64,000 nucleotides of DNA from JAFDVL01 sp043783625. GTDB taxonomy: Bacteria > Acidobacteriota > Blastocatellia > RBC074. The stretch lies in contig JAYVZE010000077.1 in the NCBI GenBank assembly GCA_043783625.1, positions 53,272-117,271 of the forward strand, in the 5' to 3' direction. The position numbers and the translations under genes were made by a program. The number at the start of each line of letters is the position of its first letter. Position 1 is the first letter of the stretch. The notes under the pieces are model-generated. The model saw only the letters and a program-made list of their open reading frames with translations, searched no databases and was not told the DNA's origin. Of this stretch, positions 35,101 through 42,239 are shown in pieces.

Positions 35101-36426
35101 TCACTTCTTTTTCCAGAGAAAAAATACTGGCACTCCAGCCGCGATAATTATTGCGCCAATTACTGCATTCTGTGTATCTGCGATAAAAGTATTTATCACT
35201 ATTCCTAAACCCGCCACAATAAATAAAATCGGAGTCAGTGGATACAGCGGTGTTTTATGTGGTCGCGGAGCATTCGGTAATTTCGTACGAAACACGATCA
35301 AAGCTACGCCTGCCAGCGCGAAAAAAATCCAATCGGCAAATACTGCGTAGCCGACTAATTTATCGTAGGTATTCGACAGCGCAAATAACGAAGCCAATAA
35401 TCCCTGTAACAAAATTGCATTCGTCGGAGCCTGAAAGCGCGGACTGATTTTGGCGATGGATTTGAAAAATAATCCATCCACCGCCATCGCGTAATACACG
35501 CGCGGAGCTGACAGCATCGCTAAATTTAAAAAGCCAAATGAAGAAATCACAATCAATAACGTGATGAGATTTGATCCCCAATTTCCTAATAATTTTCCTG
35601 CGACATCAGCGGCAGGAGTTGTAGTCGCTGCCAGCACGGGCGCAGACAACACATGCACATAAGCAATATTCGCGCTGACATACACCGCGATGACGCAGAG
35701 AACTCCGATCATAATGGCGCGTGGCAAATTGCGGAGCGGGTCTTTTACTTCTTCGGCGACAAAATTCAAATTCTGCCATCCGCCGTAAGAAAACATCACG
35801 GGAACCAATCCTGCAAAAAATGCGGAGAGCAACGAAAAGCCCTTTAAATCAGGCGATGTCAGTGGCTCAAACGAAATGCCGGATTTTTTTGTCAGTACAA
35901 ACGCGACGATGACTAATGCCGCAATCGCAATCGTTTTGCCGAAAGTAATGACGTTGATAATCATCGCTCCAGGCTTGATGCCGAGCGCATGAAATAATGC
36001 GAGAGCCACGAGAATCGCCACGGCGAGCGGCGTAATAATTGTCTCAGACAAACTCAACAAGCGTGTCAGATATTGCGCGAAAGCCACAGCCACAGCAGCA
36101 GTCGCACCTGATTGAATAATAAACAGCAACGACCATCCATGCAGAAAAGCAACTAACGGATGAAACGCTTCGCGGAAGAACGCGTATTGCCCGCCAACTT
36201 TTGGCATCACTGTGCTAAGTTCTGCGAAGACAAATGCGCCCGCTAAAGCAATGGCTCCACCGGCGATCCAGACCGCCAGAATCCAGAATGAAGTGTGAAC
36301 TTTTTGCGCGACGATGTACGGGTTGATGAAGATGCCAGTGCCGATGATGCCGCTGATAACGATCATCGTCGCATCGAAAAGATTTAATTTGCGAGCAAAT
36401 TGAGAAGCGTGTGCGTCTGAAGCCAT
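35101..36426 (-). CDS. APC-superfamily amino-acid permease
   Basis: A protein of 441 residues with about twelve membrane helices. Helix 1 has the unwound substrate loop SGIIGTGIFINP, the marker of APC transporters. GGQYAFFREAFHPLVAFLHGW and FSYGGWQNLNFVAEEVKDP are typical of the LAT/SteT-like branch. It is the first gene of the minus-strand run permease-aminotransferase-TPR-NIPSNAP. Substrate is probably a neutral or aromatic amino acid; that is an inference from family only. Confidence 0.88.
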   Translation of the reverse strand: MASDAHASQFARKLNLFDATMIVISGIIGTGIFINPYIVAQKVHTSFWILAVWIAGGAIALAGAFVFAELSTVMPKVGGQYAFFREAFHPLVAFLHGWSLLFIIQSGATAAVAVAFAQYLTRLLSLSETIITPLAVAILVALALFHALGIKPGAMIINVITFGKTIAIAALVIVAFVLTKKSGISFEPLTSPDLKGFSLLSAFFAGLVPVMFSYGGWQNLNFVAEEVKDPLRNLPRAIMIGVLCVIAVYVSANIAYVHVLSAPVLAATTTPAADVAGKLLGNWGSNLITLLIVISSFGFLNLAMLSAPRVYYAMAVDGLFFKSIAKISPRFQAPTNAILLQGLLASLFALSNTYDKLVGYAVFADWIFFALAGVALIVFRTKLPNAPRPHKTPLYPLTPILFIVAGLGIVINTFIADTQNAVIGAIIIAAGVPVFFLWKKK

Positions 36427-36504
36427 TTTTACACTTTAACTGCAACTATCCTTTTTTGCTACACTCAGATGCGTGTTCAATAAACAGATAACCACAATAA
36501 CCCC

Positions 36505-36534
36505 TTGACAATGTCTACCAAGTAGGCATATTTT
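36505..36534 (+). promoter_or_regulatory. Promoter with operator in the spacer, upstream of the sigma-54 activator
   Basis: TTGACA (36505-36510) and TATTTT (36529-36534) are 18 nt apart. The spacer is almost filled by TGTCTAC-CAA-GTAGGCA (36512-36528), a 7-3-7 near-palindrome with one mismatch. A dyad inside the spacer is a common repressor arrangement. The same 7-3-7 spacing with related half-sites occurs downstream of the activator gene (37739-37776), so the activator itself might bind here. Confidence 0.55.
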
Positions 36535-36671
36535 AAGTCTGCCAGCCATTGCGTGTTCAATTCTTAAAAAAATATTATCTGATAGACAGTTTAGTTCTAA
36601 CAAGACTGAGATGCTGATTGAACAACAGTGTACTACAACAATTTTACCGGAGTAGAATATCAGAGACCACC

Positions 36672-37733
36672 ATGACCACTACCCCCCCCCGGCAACTTTC
36701 ATGCCACGATTTCCCCTCAAATTCTCACAGCAAAAACGCTGCGCTGGATCGCTTGAACATGCCGCATTTCATTGTGGCGTCTGCGGCGATGGAAAGGATC
36801 ATTGAATTTCTGGATACTAATCATGAGAGCCGCGCCACGATCCTAATCACGGGTGAGACAGGTACGGGCAAAGAACTCATCGCCCGCGCCGCCCATGCAT
36901 TGAGTGCGCGTTGCCGACAGGAATTCAATGCGTTTAATTGCACAGCCGTTGGACACGAAATGATTGAGAGCCAATTGTTTGGTCATCAACGCGGTAGCTT
37001 TACCGGAGCGATGAGTGATAGTAAAGGCATCATCCGCGCTACAGAAGGCGGAACGTTATTGCTGGATGAAATCGGCGAATTGAGCTTATCCGCCCAGCCG
37101 AAATTATTACGCTTCCTGCAATCCGGCGAAGTCCATCCGGTCGGTGCGCCGCGTCCAATGAAAACGAATGTGCGCATCATCGCGGCGACTAACCGAAATT
37201 TAGGGGAAGAAGTCAACGCCGGACGCTTTCGCGCTGATTTGTTTGAGCGGTTGAATGTGATGCGGCTGCATGTTCCGCCTTTGCGCGAACGCCGCAAAGA
37301 AATTCCGTTGCTGATTAACCATTTCCTGTCCGAACTTCAGGCGGTAGAATGTAGAAGCGGCATGAGCCTGAACGCGGCAGCGATTGACTTGTTGACCCGT
37401 CACGATTGGCCGCGCAATGTGCGCGAACTCCACAACGAAATTCACCGCGTAGTGCTACAAGCAAAAAATAATGAGGGCGTAGGCGTTGAAAAATTATCGT
37501 CGTCAATCAGAGAAACGAAAAAGCCAAGCCAACCATTGCCCATAGGTTTTGCCGATAAAATTTTAATTGATTCCGATTTGCCTTATCACCAGGCAATGGA
37601 AGAATTGCAGAGAGCGTTGATTATTCGCAAACTCAACCAACACGGCGGCAATATTTCGCACACATCTCACGAATTGCAAATGGATCGGACAGGCTTAATG
37701 AAAGCGATGGCAAGGCTGGGAATTCGACACTGA
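36672..37733 (+). CDS. Sigma-54-dependent transcriptional activator (bEBP) without receiver domain
   Basis: A protein of 353 residues from ATG 36672; a TTG at 36618 is in frame but weaker. The AAA+ domain starts at about residue 30 and has Walker A GETGTGKE (61-68), the sigma-54 contact loop GSFTGA (108-113; the usual second residue Ala is Ser), Walker B LLLDEIGEL and RADLFERLNVMRLHVPPLRER. A Fis-type helix-turn-helix ends the protein (GGNISHTSHELQMDRTGLMKA). The ~30-residue N-terminus has no sensory domain, so control must come from a partner protein or from expression. A run of nine C (36682-36690) lies 10 nt into the gene. Directly after its stop come paired palindromes and a -24/-12 promoter, which points to the next genes as targets. 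Confidence 0.88.
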   Translation: MTTTPPRQLSCHDFPSNSHSKNAALDRLNMPHFIVASAAMERIIEFLDTNHESRATILITGETGTGKELIARAAHALSARCRQEFNAFNCTAVGHEMIESQLFGHQRGSFTGAMSDSKGIIRATEGGTLLLDEIGELSLSAQPKLLRFLQSGEVHPVGAPRPMKTNVRIIAATNRNLGEEVNAGRFRADLFERLNVMRLHVPPLRERRKEIPLLINHFLSELQAVECRSGMSLNAAAIDLLTRHDWPRNVRELHNEIHRVVLQAKNNEGVGVEKLSSSIRETKKPSQPLPIGFADKILIDSDLPYHQAMEELQRALIIRKLNQHGGNISHTSHELQMDRTGLMKAMARLGIRH

Positions 37734-37738
37734 GCAAC

Positions 37739-37776
37739 TGTAGACTATGTCTATAAATTTGTAGACTTGGTCTACA
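37739..37776 (+). promoter_or_regulatory. Two tandem palindromes, probable activator binding sites (UAS)
   Basis: TGTAGAC-TAT-GTCTATA (37739-37755) and TGTAGAC-TTG-GTCTACA (37760-37776) share a 7-3-7 design. Their centres are 21 bp apart, two helical turns, so they lie on the same DNA face. They sit about 120-145 bp upstream of the expected start of the sigma-54 promoter at 37864, the usual enhancer distance. The second one could also be read as a terminator stem for the activator gene, as A-rich sequence follows. Confidence 0.6.
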
Positions 37777-37863
37777 AAAAAAGGAAAAGAGAAGACGAAG
37801 GTTTAATTACTATTTTTGCAAAATAGCCAATAAAACAGTAGGAAGGTTTACTTGTCGAAAGCT

Positions 37864-37879
37864 TGGCACGAGATTTGAA
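37864..37879 (+). promoter_or_regulatory. Sigma-54 (-24/-12) promoter
   Basis: TTGGCACG-AGAT-TTGAA (from 37863) matches the consensus TGGCACG-N4-TTGCW except for one base (TTGA instead of TTGC). The GG to GC-position spacing is exactly 12 nt. Expected transcription start is near 37890, leaving a ~100-nt leader before the peptide gene at 37993. It follows directly behind a sigma-54 activator gene and its probable enhancer. Confidence 0.65.
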
Positions 37880-37992
37880 TAAGCGATAGTTGAATTACTC
37901 ACTCCACCTCGTATAAGGAAAAACGAACTCTGTGCTCGTGGGTCTTTGCGCCCGGAGTGAAACTTACAACTTTCAACTAATAGGAGTCTAAA

Positions 37993-38202
37993 ATAGACAA
38001 CAAAAAAGAATACGCAAAATTCGATGAACGGCTCATTCAGGAATTAGAACAAAGAACAGAATTTGATTGTGCAGGATGCACAATGGCTTGGATCGAAATC
38101 GCTGGTGGCGTTGCTGCTGGTGTCTTCGGCGGTCCTGGCGGGATTGTTATAGGGGGAATATTGGTTACAGCAGGCACTGGTCAAATTCCGAATGAGTGTT
38201 AG
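37993..38202 (+). CDS. Gly-rich bacteriocin/RiPP-precursor-like peptide with AUA start
   Basis: A frame of 69 codons ends at TAG 38200-38202. AGGAG (37982-37986) lies 6 nt before ATA 37993; an in-frame stop at 37981 excludes a longer gene, and no ATG, GTG or TTG is available until ATG 38083. The product would begin (M)DNKKEYAKFDERLIQELEQ, a charged helical leader. RTEFDCAGCTMAWIEIAGG follows with two cysteines, then VAAGVFGGPGGIVIGGILV and a tail ending PNEC. Charged leader, GG pair and Gly-rich hydrophobic core resemble class II bacteriocin or other RiPP precursors. An M50 protease with a PqqD-like domain lies 1.1 kb downstream. Known: AUA can initiate but rarely. Inferred: a functional precursor. 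A start lost by an ATG-to-ATA mutation is the alternative. Confidence 0.6.
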   Translation: MDNKKEYAKFDERLIQELEQRTEFDCAGCTMAWIEIAGGVAAGVFGGPGGIVIGGILVTAGTGQIPNEC

Positions 38203-38216
38203 TAGTTGAAGCTGCT

Positions 38217-38322
38217 TATAGCGGTTTTTCAGCGAGCAAGTGGAAGGTATAAAAATTGAAAAAGCCTGCAAACATTGGCTCAACTTGAATGAAATCTACT
38301 TATCCAAAGGAAAACCGCTATA
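38217..38322. repeat. 106-bp MITE-like segment with 12-bp inverted ends
   Basis: TATAGCGGTTTT (38217-38228) and its exact reverse complement (38311-38322) bound a short AT-rich core without coding potential. The outermost TA on both sides would fit a TA target duplication as made by IS630/Tc1-type elements. It sits 14 nt after the peptide gene. No transposase is in the window. Together with the next hairpin it fills most of the 344-base gap 38203-38546. Confidence 0.5.
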
Positions 38323-38363
38323 GCTATAAAGGATAAGGCTTGTAAGCTTTTACTAGAAATAAC

Positions 38364-38399
38364 TGAGAGGTGAAATTGAATGTATTGTTTCACCTCTCA
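38364..38399 (+). terminator. Hairpin between the peptide gene and downstream ORFs
   Basis: TGAGAGGTGAAA (38364-38375) pairs perfectly with 38388-38399 around a 12-nt loop. No U-run follows, so it may be a partial terminator or a processing/stability structure. Such a structure behind a precursor gene would let the peptide be made in excess over the processing proteins. Confidence 0.4.
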
Positions 38400-38546
38400 C
38401 AAGTGTTGAATGTCGTTTTCAGGGCAAATGGGACTTAGATATAAGGCGTTACGCGTACACCGTGAGTGTAGCCGCGTCTATTCTCATATAAACTGCGGAA
38501 TGGCGGCAGGATTCATACCAAAGATTAGAATTGATCATTATTATCC

Positions 38547-38819
38547 TTGGCTTTTGCCGAGGATTTCTCATTGGATAATTCGAAACTTCGGATAATTGCC
38601 ACGGGAAATGTTTTGTTGTCAGATGCCGTATTGAATATTCTCCATACTGTTCATAAAGGTGATTTGCCATCCGCAGACACGCAGGGGTTTTTGCATGAAG
38701 AGTTAATAAATCAGGCTCTGAAAAAATTTCAAGGATTATACGATCCTAACAATCAGATAGCTACGGATGTTGCTCGTATATTGAATGAACAGCGAAAAGC
38801 TTTAGTAACCGAACAATAA
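38547..38819 (+). CDS. Unrecognised 90-residue protein (possibly first part of a split gene)
   Basis: The only usual start is TTG 38547; a stop at 38532 blocks extension, and no strong Shine-Dalgarno is visible. The product (DNSKLRIIATGNVLLSDAVL, later QGFLHEELINQALKKFQGLY) looks helical, soluble and of normal composition. I recognise no family. It ends at TAA 38817-38819, and the same frame continues without a gap to 39275, so the two ORFs may be one gene with a nonsense mutation, or two coupled genes. It is placed between the peptide and the M50 protease. Confidence 0.5.
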   Translation: MAFAEDFSLDNSKLRIIATGNVLLSDAVLNILHTVHKGDLPSADTQGFLHEELINQALKKFQGLYDPNNQIATDVARILNEQRKALVTEQ

Positions 38820-39275
38820 TTGCTATTCGGATTGAAGCATCTGAAACAGGAAGAATTAGAGGAGCATGCGGCGCAAAAATCTTCCTACTTCAAAATCAGT
38901 CTTTTAGTAATGGGACAGCTTAGCGGACGAGAGGAGGTAGCCAAGGAGCTATCGCATGCACAACAACATTTTGACGTTGCGTTTGATCTCTATAATTCTT
39001 TCGTTAGCTGGCGCAGCCAAATTGATCGCTATGCAGCTAATCATTTCCTCGTAATGTTGCACGAAAAAGGTCATTCTTCGGCAGATGCCGAGGAGTTATG
39101 TAAAATTGCTTATGAAACAGAATTTAGTAATCACTACTTTAATCGCATCCTAAGCGCGTGTGATGCCGCACAAAGCGGTAATTATAAAAGTTTACATTTT
39201 CGCCAAATTGTTAGTTGGTTGAGTGGTCGTGTTCAGCTTCTACAGTCTGATCTACAAGCTTTGAGGAGAGCATAG
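38820..39275 (+). CDS. Unrecognised helical protein of 151 residues, coupled to the M50 protease
   Basis: It starts at TTG 38820 immediately after the preceding TAA, in the same frame. The product is predicted mostly alpha-helical (KHLKQEELEEHAAQKSSYF, then AKELSHAQQHFDVAFDLYNS and FRQIVSWLSGRVQLLQSDLQ), without a signal peptide or membrane segment. No family is recognised. Its end contains GAGGAGAG, the ribosome site of the M50 gene, which starts 3 nt after the stop, so the two are co-translated. A role as partner or adaptor in peptide maturation is a guess from position only. Confidence 0.6.
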   Translation: MLFGLKHLKQEELEEHAAQKSSYFKISLLVMGQLSGREEVAKELSHAQQHFDVAFDLYNSFVSWRSQIDRYAANHFLVMLHEKGHSSADAEELCKIAYETEFSNHYFNRILSACDAAQSGNYKSLHFRQIVSWLSGRVQLLQSDLQALRRA

Positions 39276-39278
39276 AAA

Positions 39279-40562
39279 ATGCCCATTTCTGAATACCCGA
39301 AGTTACGTGATGACGTAAAGCTACAGCATTTTGACACTGCTACTGAGGGTAATTCACCGTTCTATTTGGTCGTGCATCCCAATGGACAGCACTGGCAAAT
39401 ACCAACTCCGTTTTATGCTTTTCTCTCATTACTTGACGGCACACGAACAATACCAGAGCTACAACAGGAAATTGACCGCAATAATTATGAGGGTATAAGT
39501 GGTTGTGAAGTGGGCGAGGTCTTAGAGAAATTGGTTATTGCTCGTAATTTGCTGAAACCTGTTGAGACGGAGTTGAAAGAGAGTGGTAAAATAATCAGGC
39601 AACGGCCTTGGAATTTGTTTTTGGCTATCCCTTTGATCAACTCTGATCGGCTTGATGCCATAACACGTTTTTTGCAGAAAATATTTAATTATAAGGTTGC
39701 AATTTTCATTCTTATCGCTGGAGTAGGAATTCAACTTGCCTCATGGTTTTCTCTGAAATCAAATTGGAGCCTAACACAGTTTTTGAGCTCAAAGTCGGCT
39801 GTATTCGGTTTCGTTATTATTTTATTAGTATCTACACCGATTCACGAATTAGGGCATCTTTCTGCATGTCGCCGATTTGGTTCTGCTGCTGGCGAAATTG
39901 GATTTGGTCTCTATGTGATATTCCCAGTGATGTATATTGATGTTTCACCCGCTTGGGCATTGCCGAGGATGCAGCGAGTGATAGTAGATTCCGGTGGTAT
40001 GTATTTTCAATTTATCGGTGCCACAGTTCTTTCTGCTATCCACCTGATAACAGGCAACGCGGTCTTTCGTGTGTTAGGGGTGGTATACTTGGTTGGAGTA
40101 CTCGTTAATTTGTTCCCCTTACTAAAACTTGATGGATACTGGTGTTTGAGCGATTGCCTGGGAGTACCCAATCTTTATCGTGCGGCGCGTGAGACTTTAT
40201 GGCAGGAATTGGCTCGGATCCGAGGTCGTCAGGGCTTACTAAGCCCTTCTCTATATCTTGGCTGGCGCAAGGATTTCTTAATGGTTTTTGGCATCTTTTA
40301 TTTGTCATTTTGGGGGATTCTGGGGTTGCTGCTCATCCGCTCTTTGCCCGGAGCTTTTGCTACTTTGACACCGCATAACCTCAATTCATTTTTTGCCAAT
40401 CTGACAGCTTCTCCATTCTCGCAAATTTGGTGGAAGAATATACCACTCCAGTCCAGGCAGTTAGTTTCTTCCCTATTTCTCTTAATTATGATCTGTTATA
40501 TCGCACTTCAGGCGATTAGGCGGCTTTCCAACACTATAAAACGTAAGCCATTTACAGGTTAG
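39279..40562 (+). CDS. Membrane M50 (site-2-type) peptidase with N-terminal PqqD-like domain
   Basis: A protein of 427 residues; ATG 39279 follows GAGGAGAG. Residues ~15-100 resemble the PqqD-like winged-helix RiPP recognition element (FYLVVHPNGQHWQIPTPFYA, LLDGTRTIPELQQEID). From about 135 there are several membrane helices with the zinc site HELGH (189-193) and the second S2P motif KLDGYW (about 284-289). Such PqqD-M50 proteins are annotated as putative peptide zinc metalloproteases and occur with RiPP/bacteriocin genes. Here it would cut or handle the peptide at 37993. No HlyD or ABC exporter gene is adjacent, unlike many related loci. Confidence 0.8.
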   Translation: MPISEYPKLRDDVKLQHFDTATEGNSPFYLVVHPNGQHWQIPTPFYAFLSLLDGTRTIPELQQEIDRNNYEGISGCEVGEVLEKLVIARNLLKPVETELKESGKIIRQRPWNLFLAIPLINSDRLDAITRFLQKIFNYKVAIFILIAGVGIQLASWFSLKSNWSLTQFLSSKSAVFGFVIILLVSTPIHELGHLSACRRFGSAAGEIGFGLYVIFPVMYIDVSPAWALPRMQRVIVDSGGMYFQFIGATVLSAIHLITGNAVFRVLGVVYLVGVLVNLFPLLKLDGYWCLSDCLGVPNLYRAARETLWQELARIRGRQGLLSPSLYLGWRKDFLMVFGIFYLSFWGILGLLLIRSLPGAFATLTPHNLNSFFANLTASPFSQIWWKNIPLQSRQLVSSLFLLIMICYIALQAIRRLSNTIKRKPFTG

Positions 40563-40605
40563 AAAGTTGTTGCTGGGTTCTGCTACTATTTAAGTAGGTA
40601 ATAAA

Positions 40606-41649
40606 ATGAATTCTGGTCACTTTTTTGCTATCTCCTTACTGATTTTCTTCCTCCTTCTAGGTTGCTCCTTGTCCGCGTTAGCCCAGCAGGACTCTCCGAC
40701 AGTATTGCGTCTAAATTCAAGGCTCGTAACACTTGATGTGTCGGTCACGGACAAACGGACAGGCCTGCGAGTTGAAGGTTTGAAGAGCGAGGATTTTGAA
40801 ATAGAAGATGAAGGGCGACGAGTCGAGATTACTCATTTCAATAATGCTTCCGATTTAGCCAGACCTCTTGCGCTCGTCCTTATTATTGATGTTCGGCATA
40901 CTAATAAAATTGTTGTACCTAAACTTCGCCAGGCACTGGAAAGTGCAATAAAAAACCTACGAAGTGAAGATCAAGTTGCCGTCATGGACTTCTGGCATGG
41001 GCATGAAATAGTACAAGGACTAACCATCAATCGTCAGATTGTACTAAATGCATTCAGTACAATTACCAGGCATCAAGAAATGCCGCGCCTCCTCCCGCAA
41101 TGGTATTACTTTGGAAAAGGCGAAGGTATCTCGCAAGACATCGCCGATGTAACAGTGACTGCGATCAAACATGTTAGAGAGCAAAAGCCAGAATCGCGGA
41201 CAGCGTTGATTTTCATTAGCGATGACTTGAATACCTCTCGTTCACGTTTGTTCAATTCAACTAAAGAGCAATTATTGTTGCACAGCGTGACGGTAGGAAA
41301 CCTGATGCAAGTTACGAGTAAATTTACAACTACACTGAAACCTTTAGCGAAGACAGCAGCGATAATCAATCCAACCGTACCCCAAGGTGAATCTAGTGCG
41401 CGGTACAGCACGGAAAGTGGAGGCGAGGTGATCGAAGTTAAGGGCGATAATTACAGCAGAGCCTTAGAGCAGATGCTTGGCAATTTGGTAGGTCGCTATA
41501 ACTTGGGTTTCATCCCCAATGAATCAAAACTTGACGGAAAATTGCGTAAGCTGATGGTTAAGGTAAAAGCCTCGTCTCGCATTCCAAAAGATGCGAAGCT
41601 GGTGATTCGGGCGCGGCGCGGCTACATCGCCACCAAAGGTGTGGAGTGA
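40606..41649 (+). CDS. VWFA-related exported protein, Acidobacteria type
   Basis: A 347-residue protein whose signal sequence ends near SALAQ; a lipobox-like LLLGC is also present. The segment TVLRLNSRLVTLDVSVTDKR, then GLKSEDFEIEDEGRRVEITHF, and RPLALVLIIDVRHTN is the pattern of the VWFA-related domain found in large numbers in Acidobacteria. The MIDAS motif DxSxS is degenerate (DVRHT), so metal-dependent ligand binding is uncertain. It ends with MVKVKASSRIPKDAKLVIRARRGY, as usual for the family. Separated by 43 nt from the M50 gene, it might belong to the same transcript. Confidence 0.87.
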   Translation: MNSGHFFAISLLIFFLLLGCSLSALAQQDSPTVLRLNSRLVTLDVSVTDKRTGLRVEGLKSEDFEIEDEGRRVEITHFNNASDLARPLALVLIIDVRHTNKIVVPKLRQALESAIKNLRSEDQVAVMDFWHGHEIVQGLTINRQIVLNAFSTITRHQEMPRLLPQWYYFGKGEGISQDIADVTVTAIKHVREQKPESRTALIFISDDLNTSRSRLFNSTKEQLLLHSVTVGNLMQVTSKFTTTLKPLAKTAAIINPTVPQGESSARYSTESGGEVIEVKGDNYSRALEQMLGNLVGRYNLGFIPNESKLDGKLRKLMVKVKASSRIPKDAKLVIRARRGYIATKGVE

Positions 41650-41704
41650 AATACGCGCAACTTTTGTTGGGGTGAAAATCCATTCAGTATCAGGAGAAAA
41701 GATT

Positions 41705-42238
41705 ATGAAACTACTAACGCTATTATTGTATCTTTCATTGGCAGTTTATGCCGCGTCTCCCCAAGAGGCTGCTAACCACGCACAGGCGGAACAAGCTATC
41801 CATCAAGCGCAATACGAACATACGATGGCAGGTTACAAAGGAGACTTGCAGGAATTCAAGAAGCATGTAGCCAGCCGCTACCTGAAATTGCATCAGCTTG
41901 CATTTGATTTACTCAGTCAAGAAACAGCGATGAAAAATCAATTTAAGCAAATCGGCGTCAACAACAACGATGATTTTCTCAAGTATGAGTTGCAGGCGAT
42001 GGCGAAAGCTTTTGCAGGAATGTCAGACGAGGAAAAAGAGAAAAAGGCGCGAGAAAATTCATCTGGCAAAATCACTTTTGTGAACGATCATGAAGCGACG
42101 CTGCAAGTTTTAAATGGGACGGTACGAGCCGTGCTGGAAAATAACGAATGGAAGATTGATGGAACGGAAGGGTACAAAACATACTTGCTCAGATTGCCGT
42201 TGAAGAAAGAGAGCCTGGCTAAAATCAAGGAGTTTTGA
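41705..42238 (+). CDS. Exported helical protein of unknown function
   Basis: The gene encodes 177 residues; ATG 41705 follows AGGAG and opens a signal peptide ending near VYAAS. The mature part is helical and charged (QAEQAIHQAQYEHTMAGYKG, YLKLHQLAFDLLSQETAMKN), followed by a small beta segment (KITFVNDHEATLQVLNGTV) resembling the end of DUF-type NTF2/lipoprotein folds. No family is recognised. The stop is 1 nt from the start of the thioredoxin-like gene, and the next overlaps, so 41705-43504 is one translation-coupled unit. Confidence 0.7.
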   Translation: MKLLTLLLYLSLAVYAASPQEAANHAQAEQAIHQAQYEHTMAGYKGDLQEFKKHVASRYLKLHQLAFDLLSQETAMKNQFKQIGVNNNDDFLKYELQAMAKAFAGMSDEEKEKKARENSSGKITFVNDHEATLQVLNGTVRAVLENNEWKIDGTEGYKTYLLRLPLKKESLAKIKEF

Positions 42239-42239
42239 A

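Noticed and set aside
38410..38595. 61-codon ORF between the peptide gene and the 90-residue ORF
   Set aside because: No Shine-Dalgarno, composition rich in Arg/His/Tyr/Trp unlike its neighbours, and it overlaps the next frame; treated as chance.
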